NCBI RefSeq assembly: GCF_036169555.1
Contig: NZ_CP108032.1
Location: forward strand, 7,316,001-7,380,000
Length of the DNA: 64,000 nt
Direction: 5' to 3'
Source of the DNA: Streptomyces sp. NBC_00306
GTDB lineage: Bacteria > Actinomycetota > Actinomycetes > Streptomycetales > Streptomycetaceae
Both the position numbers and the translations under genes were made by a program. The notes under the pieces were generated by a model. The model was given only the letters and a program-made list of their open reading frames with translations. It made no database searches and was not told the origin of the DNA. Below, one piece after another: positions 52,598 to 60,587 of this stretch (position 1 is its first letter; each line of letters begins with the position of its first letter).

Positions 52598-53653
52598 TCA
52601 CAGCGGCTTACGCAGAGTCGACTCCCCCTTGCGCCACGACCTCAGCAGCCGGTCGCCCAGCCTGGCGTCGGCCCACTCCGTCGCGTCGATGCCGAAGGCC
52701 ACGTCCGCCTCCAGCCACGGTTCCTCCTCGAGGAGCCCCGCGATCACCTCACGCCTCACCACCTGCTCGTGCACCGCGTCCGCCTCCACGTGCTCCGCGT
52801 AGAAGTGGACGGCGGCCGGGCCCGCCTCCAGCCGCCGCATGGCCGCGGCCATGCGGCGTGAGCCGGGCGACGACGTCACTTCGACGGCCGCGAAGTGCCC
52901 CACCAGGGCCCCGCGCAGTGCTCGGTGCAGCCCGAACAGGGACATCAGATTGGCGAGCGTCAGCATCTCGGAGGCCGCCGCGTCGACGTAGTGCCCGTAC
53001 GACGTGTCCAGGCCGAGATCCGCCATCAGGTCGGCGAACAGCTGGGCGTGCACACGCTCCGCGCGGCCCGCACCGAACTCGTCGTACTCCACCGCGACCA
53101 TGGCCGCCTTCGCCCTGCCCCACAGCCGGGGGATGACCCAGGCGTGCGGGTCGGCCTCCTTGAGGTGGTAGAGCGAGCGCTGGGCTGCGTACTCGCGCAG
53201 CTGCCACACCTCGCCCTCGTCCTTCAGATAGTGCGAGGTCCCGGCGCCGTCGACCGGCTCGACCAGGATCTCCTCCAGCGCTTCCGTCACGCTCTCGCGC
53301 CGGGGTACGTCGGCACGGAGCGCGGTCAGGAAGCGCTGCTCCATCGCACCGCGCAGCCGCAGCAGTTCGGGATCCCACTCCCAGTCCGGATCGACACCCG
53401 CGAATCCCCGGTAGTGGAGCTCGTAGCAGAGGTAGAGGGCGAGCTGCAGATCGTCGCCGTACGGTTCCGCCCGCCCGACCGCGTCGGCCGGGGGGAGCGG
53501 CGTACCGGGCCGGGAGCGCAGGGCGGTCGCGACGGCGGAGGACAGGTCACCCCGGTGCTCGGGCAGGACGGGCCCGGCCGACCGCCCGTCGTCGGTCCTG
53601 TCGGCGGGCCGTTCCGCCCTCGACGGCTGTCCGGGGGTCTGCACGGCTGTCAC
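52598..53653 (-). CDS. Iron-containing redox enzyme (heme-oxygenase-like diiron fold)
   Basis: A 351-residue all-helical protein. ALYLCYELHYRGFAGVDPDW, MVAVEYDEFGAGRAERVHAQ, SLFGLHRALRGALVGHFAAV and FYAEHVEADAVHEQVV place Glu/His residues as in heme-oxygenase-like diiron oxidases. GTG start overlapping the methyltransferase stop (GTGA), so the two are translationally coupled. The substrate is unknown. Confidence 0.8.
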   Translation of the reverse strand: MTAVQTPGQPSRAERPADRTDDGRSAGPVLPEHRGDLSSAVATALRSRPGTPLPPADAVGRAEPYGDDLQLALYLCYELHYRGFAGVDPDWEWDPELLRLRGAMEQRFLTALRADVPRRESVTEALEEILVEPVDGAGTSHYLKDEGEVWQLREYAAQRSLYHLKEADPHAWVIPRLWGRAKAAMVAVEYDEFGAGRAERVHAQLFADLMADLGLDTSYGHYVDAAASEMLTLANLMSLFGLHRALRGALVGHFAAVEVTSSPGSRRMAAAMRRLEAGPAAVHFYAEHVEADAVHEQVVRREVIAGLLEEEPWLEADVAFGIDATEWADARLGDRLLRSWRKGESTLRKPL

Positions 53654-54348
53654 TTCCCGGCCTCCTCGGCGCGCTCCGCACGAATCACCACGAGCTCTTC
53701 CTTCTCCTCACCGGGCCCGATCAGCCCCTGTATCTCCAGCCACTTCCTTCGCGAACTCAGCACCGGTCCGAAGGGCACATAGCGGCGGTCCTCCACCGTC
53801 GCGCGCAGACCGGCCCGGCTCAGGCGCTCCAGGGTCGGCGGCACACCGCACAGGCCGGAATGCACCAGCAGCAGCACACCTCCTGGCCGCAGCACGCCCG
53901 CCGCGCCGTCGCAGATCCGGTCCACCAGCGCCCGACCGCTGTGTCCGGCGTCCCAGGCGAGCGAGGGCCCTCGGCGAGGCAGCCCCGGCTCGGGCGCCGG
54001 TACGTACGGCGGATTGCTGAGGACGACATCGAACCGGCGGTGCGCGACGGGCTCCAGCAGGTCGCCGCGCAGCACCTGGACCCGTAGCCCGGCGAGGGCC
54101 GCGTTGACACGGGTGGTCACCACGGCCCGCCGGGCACGGTCGACGGCGGTCACCCTCGCTCCGCGCCGAGCGGCGGCCAGGGCCAGGGCACCCGTTCCGG
54201 TCCCGACGTCCAGCACGTCAGCACCCGGTGCCAGCGGGAGGCGCCCCAGGGCGTCCGCAAGGAGGAAGGTGTCCTCCTGGGGTGCGTACACGCGCGGTGG
54301 CACCCATACGCGGCACCCCAGACCGGTTCCGTCCACAAGGCCGAGCAT
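53650..54348 (-). CDS. HemK/MTQ2-like N5-glutamine methyltransferase-type protein
   Basis: A 232-residue SAM-dependent methyltransferase. VYAPQEDTFLLADAL precedes the SAM site VLDVGTGTGALALAAARRG, and FDVVLSNPPYVPAPEPG is the NPPY motif of enzymes methylating glutamine amides or amino groups. GPSLAWDAGHSGRALVDRI is typical of the HemK2 branch. ATG 54348 has AGAGGTG at 7 bases; a TTG at 54354 is possible. It is distinct from the housekeeping PrmC and is coupled to the diiron oxidase, which may be its target or a pathway partner. Confidence 0.85.
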   Translation of the reverse strand: MLGLVDGTGLGCRVWVPPRVYAPQEDTFLLADALGRLPLAPGADVLDVGTGTGALALAAARRGARVTAVDRARRAVVTTRVNAALAGLRVQVLRGDLLEPVAHRRFDVVLSNPPYVPAPEPGLPRRGPSLAWDAGHSGRALVDRICDGAAGVLRPGGVLLLVHSGLCGVPPTLERLSRAGLRATVEDRRYVPFGPVLSSRRKWLEIQGLIGPGEEKEELVVIRAERAEEAGK

Positions 54349-54629
54349 CCACAATCACCTCTGCAATTCGGGAGCCCTGACTCGGTGCCGCGCGGTACGG
54401 ACGGTCATGGGCGGGTTCACCGCGTGGTGGCTGCTGTGTCCCAACCTCCGGATCTCTCACGGTGCCCGTGTGCCCAGTGAGACGGACTCCTCACCGCCGA
54501 AGGGGACATTTCACATAAGCGAGGAGGTCGTCGCAGGTCAGGGAGTTTCCCGGGTGATTGTTAGGTGCGGTCCGGCGGGGTATTCGCAGAGGCACACGCT
54601 CTGCTCCCCGGGAGGAAGGCAGGCACCTC

Positions 54630-55403
54630 ATGGACCACGTCGTCGACGTTTCCGGACGCACCCCCCTCGCTCCCTCGTTCGATCCCGCGGCTGCCGCCGG
54701 GCAGGCGCTGACGACCACCGGCGCGCATCTGATGCCCGCGGCCGCCACGATGGCCTGCCTGGGCGTCGATGTGGACCAGTGGCGGCGGTTCACCACCCAC
54801 TGGGAATCCTTGACGGCGGACCCGTACGCCTCCGAGCGGGGCACCCGCAGGCTGCGCCGGTACGGGCACTTCGTCTTTTCCGCACCGAGAAGGTGTTTTC
54901 ACCTGCTGCCGCCCGCCGCCTTCGTGCAGCCGGAGAGCAGCAATCCGCTCTATGTCGATGTCGACCGCCGATTCGATCCCCTGACCAGCTCCTTCGTCGC
55001 CGATCCCGTGGTGGGTTCCCTGCTGCGGATGCTGGGCCGGCTGGCGACGGGCCTGGACGACAGCGAGCGGTGGGACGTGAAGGTGCACCCCTTCCGGGTC
55101 ATCGCGTCCGGCGAAGCCGCGGGGCTGCCCACTCCCGAGGGACTGCACCGGGACGGGGTCACCCTCGTCTCGTCGCTCATGGTGGGCCGGCGCAACGCCA
55201 CGGGAGGGGAGAGCGAGGTCCGGGACATGGACGGAAACCGGCTGCTGGCCACGACCCTCGACGAACCGGGGACACTGCTGCTCGGTGACGACCGGCGCAC
55301 GCTGCACGGAGTGTCGCCCGTCCGGCCGCTGGACCCGCACACCCAGGCGCGCCGGGACGTCCTGGTGGTGACATACGCGCCACGTCGTGGCACGACGGGC
55401 TGA
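54630..55403 (+). CDS. Fe(II)/2-oxoglutarate oxygenase of the BsmA/IDO type
   Basis: A 257-residue 2OG-Fe dioxygenase. The metal motif is EGLHRDGVTLV (HxD) with the distal His in RRTLHGVSPV and the 2OG Arg in ARRDVLVVTYAP. GHFVFSAPRRCFHLLPPAAF is typical of the family, which includes amino-acid hydroxylases such as isoleucine 4-hydroxylase. ATG 54630 follows GGAGGAAGG. Likely hydroxylates a free amino acid or small metabolite. Confidence 0.85.
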   Translation: MDHVVDVSGRTPLAPSFDPAAAAGQALTTTGAHLMPAAATMACLGVDVDQWRRFTTHWESLTADPYASERGTRRLRRYGHFVFSAPRRCFHLLPPAAFVQPESSNPLYVDVDRRFDPLTSSFVADPVVGSLLRMLGRLATGLDDSERWDVKVHPFRVIASGEAAGLPTPEGLHRDGVTLVSSLMVGRRNATGGESEVRDMDGNRLLATTLDEPGTLLLGDDRRTLHGVSPVRPLDPHTQARRDVLVVTYAPRRGTTG

Positions 55404-55417
55404 GCGGGCCTGGGACC

Positions 55418-55440
55418 GGACCGACCCCGGGCGTCGGTCC
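55418..55440. terminator. Hairpin terminator between convergent genes
   Basis: GGACCGAC and GTCGGTCC arms with a 7-base loop lie between the oxygenase and the convergent ligase gene. Confidence 0.65.
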
Positions 55441-55446
55441 CGTGGG

Positions 55447-56553
55447 TCAGCGGGCGGTCGCGGCCACCAGATCGTCCACGACAGCCTTGAGCCCGCCACG
55501 CTCGCGGGCCGCCCTCTGGCGTTCCGCACCGGAGCCACGCGTCGCGAGCCGCCGCAGGAACGCCGTCACCGTGTCGAGGTCACCCTGCTCATCGAGGGCG
55601 GGACGGACGAACGCCACCAGGCGTTCGGCCTGCACCGCCGAGGGGAGAATCCCGCCGCCCAGCGCGTCGACGCCGCTGCCGGCCCAGCCGTCCCGCGCGG
55701 CCCGCCAGTACGCGGCCCGCAACACCTCACCGCACACACGAGGCCCCGGATCGCCGTGGGCCACCCGCGCTGCCGCGGTCACCACCAGCGCCCTGACGAG
55801 GAGCGTCAGGGCCACGGTGTCCTCGATGTCCGGCAGGACGTCCATCGCCCGGACCTCGAGCGTCGGAAGGCGCGGATTGGGCCGGATGTCCCAGAACGGA
55901 GTCGCGGCGTCCAGCATCGCCTCGGTCTCCTCCATGGCGGTGGCCAGACGCTCGTGGTCATCGAGCGACTCGGCGTACGGAGGCGGGCCGAGGCACGGGA
56001 ACCGCCCCCGGATCACCGAGCGCCAGCCGGCATAGCCCGTGTCGTGGCCTTGATGGAAGGGGGAGTTGGAACTCATCGCCACCAGAAGCGGCAGCCACGG
56101 CCGAAGGTGGTTGCCGACGAGGACGCTCGCCTCCCGGTCCGGCAGATGCACATGGACATGCACGGCGCAGACGGCGAAGTCGTCGAGCATGGCCCGGTAC
56201 TGGTCCACCCCCGCCCGGTAGCGCCAGTGGTCACCGACCTCCGCGGGATCGGTGCGCCCCACGACCGGTGTGCCCGAGGCGCAGAGCCGCAGGCCCTCCT
56301 TCTCGGCAGCGGAGCAGAGCGCGGCGCGCATCCCGGTCAGCGCGTTGCGCAGGTCCGAGGACCGCACGCACGGCTCGGTCCTGCCCTCGACCTGATAGCG
56401 CGTGAACTCGCCGGTGACGCTCTCGCCCACCGCCGTGCGGGCGCGCGCCACGACTCGGGGGCCGGCGGCTTCGACGGCCCGGGTGAGGGGGTCGACGAGG
56501 AGGTACTCCTCCTCCACCCCCACCGTCGGGCCCTGGTCGCCGAAGGACGTCAC
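55447..56553 (-). CDS. Carboxylate-amine ligase, GCS2/YbdK type
   Basis: A 368-residue ATP-grasp-like GCS2 ligase. GPTVGVEEEYLLVDPLT is the N-terminal metal/ATP-binding motif, and HVHVHLPDREAS, AMSSNSPFHQGHDTGYAGWRS and RLPTLEVRAMDVLPDIEDTV are conserved. GTG 56553 with GGGGGTG upstream. YbdK proteins have weak glutamate-cysteine ligase activity; the real substrate pair here is unknown. Confidence 0.9.
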   Translation of the reverse strand: MTSFGDQGPTVGVEEEYLLVDPLTRAVEAAGPRVVARARTAVGESVTGEFTRYQVEGRTEPCVRSSDLRNALTGMRAALCSAAEKEGLRLCASGTPVVGRTDPAEVGDHWRYRAGVDQYRAMLDDFAVCAVHVHVHLPDREASVLVGNHLRPWLPLLVAMSSNSPFHQGHDTGYAGWRSVIRGRFPCLGPPPYAESLDDHERLATAMEETEAMLDAATPFWDIRPNPRLPTLEVRAMDVLPDIEDTVALTLLVRALVVTAAARVAHGDPGPRVCGEVLRAAYWRAARDGWAGSGVDALGGGILPSAVQAERLVAFVRPALDEQGDLDTVTAFLRRLATRGSGAERQRAARERGGLKAVVDDLVAATAR

Positions 56554-56650
56554 GACACCCCCTGTCCGCCGGCTTCGCTCGCTGCTGCCGGTCTCTCCCG
56601 GATTCCACGACAGAGCAGATACATACCCCGGGGCACCCCGGCCCCGGAGC

Positions 56651-56881
56651 TCACGACCCAAGAGAGCGCACGGTCACCGGCATGCCGGGCGCCTGATGGC
56701 CCCCGCTGGCCAGCATGCGCACCTCGCCGCGGTCGCTGATCTCGGCGCGCACGATGCCGGTGTCGTCCTCGTACACGGGGGAGCCGCTCGCTCCCGCTCT
56801 CTCGGTACGCCGGACGATCACCACATCGTCCTCGACAGTGGACGCGCGAAATACCAGTTCATAGCTGTCCGGGTAGCTCAT
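56651..56881 (-). CDS. DUF6296 family small protein
   Basis: A 76-residue protein. MSYPDSYELVFRASTVEDD, VVIVRRTERAG, GIVRAEISDRGEVRML and ASGGHQAP fit the small DUF6296 family of Streptomyces. ATG 56881 is used; an upstream in-frame ATG at 56896 adds five residues. Function unknown. Confidence 0.7.
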   Translation of the reverse strand: MSYPDSYELVFRASTVEDDVVIVRRTERAGASGSPVYEDDTGIVRAEISDRGEVRMLASGGHQAPGMPVTVRSLGS

Positions 56882-56944
56882 GGAGACTCCTGACACACGG
56901 GCGCAGAGCCGGGACCTGCGCTTTCCATCGTGACCCAGGTCCGG

Positions 56945-57559
56945 TCAGGGCGCCTCAGGAGCGGGCGGTGCCGGCCGTCCGCCGGGGCGCAGGGCTGCCA
57001 GCGCGGCACGGCCGCGAGGGGAGAGCCGGTATCCGACGTCCAGGCTCTCGGTGAGCCCCAGTTCCTTCAGCTTGCGGACGTCCGCCTTGAAGGGAAGCCG
57101 CTCGCGGCCGACGCGGGGTGCGAGTTCGGCGGAGTTCGTCGCCGGATGGTCGGCGATCAGGGCCAGCACCCGGAGCGTCCACGCGCCGTGCCGGGAGGCC
57201 GCGTCCAGCCGGTCCAGCCGTCGGCGCAGCTCGGCCAGCGCCGTGTCGTCGAGGGCGTCGTCGCGGCGCAGCTGCTCGCGCGGATCGGCGCCGGCGTGCC
57301 GCACCTCCATGCGGTACGGCGTTCCCTCGCGCCCAGTCAGGAACGACAGAAGGGAGTCCAGCGACGGTGAGCCGGCCCGCCGGGCATCCTGCTCGGAGAG
57401 CGTGTCCAGCCCGACCGGCTCGACGGACAGCACCTCGACGAGGCCGACAGCCGTACGCATCCGGGTCCCGGCCCGCACCCGCGGCGCCCGCCAGGTACGG
57501 AACGCCAGATCGACCCGGCCCTCCACGATCCCGTCCAGCACGGCACGGGGAATGAGCAC
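56945..57559 (-). CDS. ASCH/PUA-like protein with C-terminal winged helix
   Basis: A 204-residue protein. The N-terminal 90 residues (IPRAVLDGIVEGRVDLAFRTW, VRAGTRMRTAVGLVEVLSVE, DARRAGSPSLDSLLSFL) match an ASCH-like nucleic-acid-binding beta barrel. The C-terminal part (WTLRVLALIADHPATNSAELA and LPFKADVRKLKELGLTESLD) is a winged helix. The combination suggests an RNA- or DNA-binding regulator; targets are unknown. Confidence 0.7.
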   Translation of the reverse strand: MLIPRAVLDGIVEGRVDLAFRTWRAPRVRAGTRMRTAVGLVEVLSVEPVGLDTLSEQDARRAGSPSLDSLLSFLTGREGTPYRMEVRHAGADPREQLRRDDALDDTALAELRRRLDRLDAASRHGAWTLRVLALIADHPATNSAELAPRVGRERLPFKADVRKLKELGLTESLDVGYRLSPRGRAALAALRPGGRPAPPAPEAP

Positions 57560-57648
57560 GACGCACCTCCGTCTCTTTTCCGCCGCCGGTTCTGCCGCCT
57601 TCGCTGTCCATCCTCTGATCCCTCTGCCCGCGGTGCATGCTGGTGGGC

Positions 57649-58455
57649 ATGGCCGACCTTCTCGCGATATCGGGCGACGGCGTCCCGGTCACCGCACTCG
57701 ACGAGGGCGAAGGACCCACCCTGCTGGTGGTCCACCCGGGCGGCGGCCCCGCCGTCTCCTGGAACGGCGTGACGGCCCGCCTGGCCGACAGCTTCCGGGT
57801 GGTCCGCGTCAACCGGCGCATCTATGTCTCACCGCGGTCCACTCCTCCCCTGCAGCACTCCCTGCGGACGGAGACGGCGGACGTGCTCGCCATCGCGGGT
57901 CTCCTGGGCGGACCTCTGATCCTGGTCGGCCACTCCTCCGGCGCGGTGGTCGCCCTCGAGACCGCCCTGCGCTCGCCGGCCCTCTTCGCCGGGGTGATCG
58001 CCTACGAGCCCCCGATGCCGACCCGCTCCCCGGCGGCCGGAGAGGCGGGCCACCGCGCCCGTGCCGCGCTCGACGCGTCCGACCCCGCCGGAGCGATGCG
58101 CATCCATCTGCGCGACATCGCCGGGATGCCGGCCGAGTCGGTCGACGCGATGCTCGCCGACGGGCCGACCCGGGACGCGCTCGCCGCGTACGCCTCCGCC
58201 CAGATCACCGACAACGAGGCGATCGACGCTCTCGGCGTGGGCATCGACCGCTACCGGTACCTGTCGCTGCCGACCACCCTCATCCGGGGCGACCGCAGCC
58301 CGGCGCATCTGCACGAGCGCGTGTCCGACCTGGCGGCGACGCTCCCGAACGCCCACGTGATCACCCTCCACGGCCAGGGCCACACGGCACACCGGGACGC
58401 GCCGGAAGTGCTGGCGGTGGCGATCTCGGAGGCGGCGGGGGAGGTGCTGAGGTGA
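57649..58455 (+). CDS. Alpha/beta hydrolase
   Basis: A 268-residue alpha/beta-fold hydrolase. TLLVVHPGGGPAVSW is the oxyanion-hole loop, and the nucleophile elbow is LVGHSSGAVVALE. The acid is probably in LIRGDRSPAHL, and the catalytic His in HGQGHTAHRDAPE. ATG 57649 has GGTGG just upstream; ATG 57637 adds four residues. No signal peptide. Substrate unknown. Confidence 0.88.
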   Translation: MADLLAISGDGVPVTALDEGEGPTLLVVHPGGGPAVSWNGVTARLADSFRVVRVNRRIYVSPRSTPPLQHSLRTETADVLAIAGLLGGPLILVGHSSGAVVALETALRSPALFAGVIAYEPPMPTRSPAAGEAGHRARAALDASDPAGAMRIHLRDIAGMPAESVDAMLADGPTRDALAAYASAQITDNEAIDALGVGIDRYRYLSLPTTLIRGDRSPAHLHERVSDLAATLPNAHVITLHGQGHTAHRDAPEVLAVAISEAAGEVLR

Positions 58456-58699
58456 TGGGGCCCGCGTGATGTGTCAGGCGGATTGTTCCGATGCCGTCGG
58501 CTCGCGATTCCGCCGGCCTGAGGGCGTCGGCGTGCGCCCGCTGAGCCTCCGTGCACCGGCGGTCGCGACCCAGCGACTTTCGCCAACCCCTGTCGGCGCC
58601 ATGCGATTTCACGCTCCAATGGTTCCTTCGACGCCGAGCCGGGCGACGCGGCAGTTCGTGACCGGCCCGGCCGGCAGTGACGACGGAGGAGACGATGCC

Positions 58700-59362
58700 G
58701 TGACCCATCCGGTTGGCTCGCCACCATCGCCACGACAGCGGAATCAGAACCCCTGCTTCTTCTTGAGCTATGCGCGCACACCGTCTCCCGTGGACGAGCG
58801 TGGCGGCGCCGACGACCCGAACAAGCTGGTCGACGACTTCCACCGGGAGTTGTGCGAGCACATACTCCACCTCACCGACCACGACGCTCAGGCGCCACCG
58901 GGATTCATGGACCGGCAGTTGGGCGTCGGGGCCGAATGGGAGCTCAATCTCAAGAAGGCCCTGTCGGTGTGTCAGGTCTTCGTGCCGGTCTATACGACGC
59001 GGTTCTTCACCCGAGATTGGTGCGGCAAGGAATGGGACGCCTTCGCCCGCAGACAGGCCGAGCAGCGTCGCACCCGCCCGTACACGGTGAACGCGATCGT
59101 GCCCGTTCTCTGGCTGAGCCCTACGCACCTCACCCTTCCGCCGGTGGTGCAGGCCGTCCAGTTCGCCCATCCCGACCTGGGGGAGCACTACCTCAAGAAC
59201 GGTCTGTACGGCCTGCGCAAGGAGGGCCGCACCGTGAGATACCGGAGAGCCGTCTGGGGCATCGCCCAGACGATCGTCACGGTCGCCCAGCAGGCGCGCC
59301 TCGACCCCTGCGACACGGCGCTGTTCGACAACCTCCGTAACGTCTTCGAGGAGGGATCGTAA
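58700..59362 (+). CDS. TIR-like domain protein of the FxsC/T operon
   Basis: A 220-residue protein. After 20 disordered residues the TIR-like fold begins CFFLSYARTP, with DDPNKLVDDFHRELCEHILH, ALSVCQVFVPVYTTRFF and RDWCGKEWDAFARRQ. Glu111 in WCGKEW is at the position of the catalytic glutamate of NAD-cleaving TIR enzymes. The C-terminal helix region ends at the stop, with the next gene starting 1 base later. GTG 58700 follows GGAGGAGA at good spacing; upstream frames lack such a site. It may act as the effector of the operon, which is inference. Confidence 0.82.
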   Translation: MTHPVGSPPSPRQRNQNPCFFLSYARTPSPVDERGGADDPNKLVDDFHRELCEHILHLTDHDAQAPPGFMDRQLGVGAEWELNLKKALSVCQVFVPVYTTRFFTRDWCGKEWDAFARRQAEQRRTRPYTVNAIVPVLWLSPTHLTLPPVVQAVQFAHPDLGEHYLKNGLYGLRKEGRTVRYRRAVWGIAQTIVTVAQQARLDPCDTALFDNLRNVFEEGS

Positions 59363-59363
59363 G

Positions 59364-60587
59364 ATGCCGCTCTTCTTCTTGAGTTACGCCCGGATCCCCG
59401 GCGAGCGGGGCCCCGGACACGATCCCGACAAGCCGGTGTTCCACTTCTTCGAGATGCTGCGCGACAGAGTGGCCGACCTCGCCGGGGTTCCCGTCGAGGC
59501 GGCGGGCTTCGTAGAACGCAACGACGGTGATGAGGACGACGTGGCACGCGCCCTGTCCCGCTGCCAGGTGTTCGTACCCCTGTACTCGAAGCGGTATTTC
59601 AGTGACACCTACTGCGGCAGACAGTGGACGGCCTTCGCCCGGAGGGCCGCGTCCGGATCGCTGCCGCACACCGTGCCGGTCCTGTGGACGCCGTATCCGG
59701 TCGCGTCCGTTCCGGGAGCGGTGAGTGCGCGCCCCGAGATCGTGGAAGGCGGGGGCGAGACGGAGGACGCCTACGCCACGAGCGGACTGCACCAACTGCT
59801 CGACCTCGAGGAGGAGGCGGCCCTGCCGGTGGTGGACCGGCTCGCGCGGCGCATCGTCGAATCCGCCACCGGGGTCTCCATGGCCCCGGACCTGGACCGC
59901 CGGACGCTGAACACGATGCCCGACGCCTTTGCCGCCGCACCGCCCCGGCCACCCATGCGCATCACCGTCCTCGCTCCCTCACGGGACCGTCTGCCCATCG
60001 GCCGTGAGCCGTCGCGCTACGGTCCCAAGGAGACCGACTGGTGTCCCTACGGCCCGGTTGCCGGCGGTCCCGTGGCCGAGCAGGTCAAGGAACTGGCCCG
60101 CAACCTGGGCTTCGCTCCGGAGGTGGTGTCGTTCGACAAGACTCTTGTCGAACTGGAAGGCAGGAACACACCCGTCGGGCCGTGGACCCTCGTCGTCGAC
60201 CCGTGGGCGCTCCAGGATCCGGAGGCGTCCGGCCGCGCCCGGACGTTCGACGCCGCCCACCGGCCGTGGACCGCCGTGCTGACTGCCTTCGCCGACGACG
60301 ATCCACAGACCAAGGAGCATTCCGAACGGCTTCGAGGTCTTGTCCAGGCCGCCTTCCCCCGCTTCCTCCGCCTGGGCAGAATGGGCGAGCAGGAGGCCGT
60401 TCGAGGCCTGGTCACAGCCGACGCTTTCGCCCTGTGGTTCGGGGAGTTGGCCGAGTCGTCCTACATGCGCTATCTGCGGTACATTCGGCCGCAATCGACC
60501 CCACGGAACGCATCGCAGGGTAGACCGCCGGGCGTCGGCGCCGACGGTCTCGGTTCTGGCGAAGGTGGCTCGGAGGTCAGACGATGA
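59364..60587 (+). CDS. fxsC: FxsC-type TIR-like protein
   Basis: A 407-residue protein. The N-terminal TIR-like domain starts PLFFLSYARIPG, then DKPVFHFFEMLRDRVADL, ALSRCQVFVPLYSKRYF and DTYCGRQWTAFARR. In this second TIR the glutamate position is Gln87, so enzyme activity is doubtful. From about residue 195 the FxsC C-terminal domain follows (MRITVLAPSRDRLPIGREPSRYG in pieces, GPWTLVVDPWALQDP, PRFLRLGRMGEQ). The stop overlaps the FxsT start (ATGA). FxsC accompanies FxSxx-COOH peptide/radical-SAM systems; no peptide or radical-SAM gene is visible here. Confidence 0.85.
   Translation: MPLFFLSYARIPGERGPGHDPDKPVFHFFEMLRDRVADLAGVPVEAAGFVERNDGDEDDVARALSRCQVFVPLYSKRYFSDTYCGRQWTAFARRAASGSLPHTVPVLWTPYPVASVPGAVSARPEIVEGGGETEDAYATSGLHQLLDLEEEAALPVVDRLARRIVESATGVSMAPDLDRRTLNTMPDAFAAAPPRPPMRITVLAPSRDRLPIGREPSRYGPKETDWCPYGPVAGGPVAEQVKELARNLGFAPEVVSFDKTLVELEGRNTPVGPWTLVVDPWALQDPEASGRARTFDAAHRPWTAVLTAFADDDPQTKEHSERLRGLVQAAFPRFLRLGRMGEQEAVRGLVTADAFALWFGELAESSYMRYLRYIRPQSTPRNASQGRPPGVGADGLGSGEGGSEVRR

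Noticed and set aside
58466..58699. N-terminal extension of the first TIR-like protein
   Set aside because: Low-complexity sequence without a ribosome-binding site; GTG 58700 has GGAGGAGA at proper distance and the domain begins after it.
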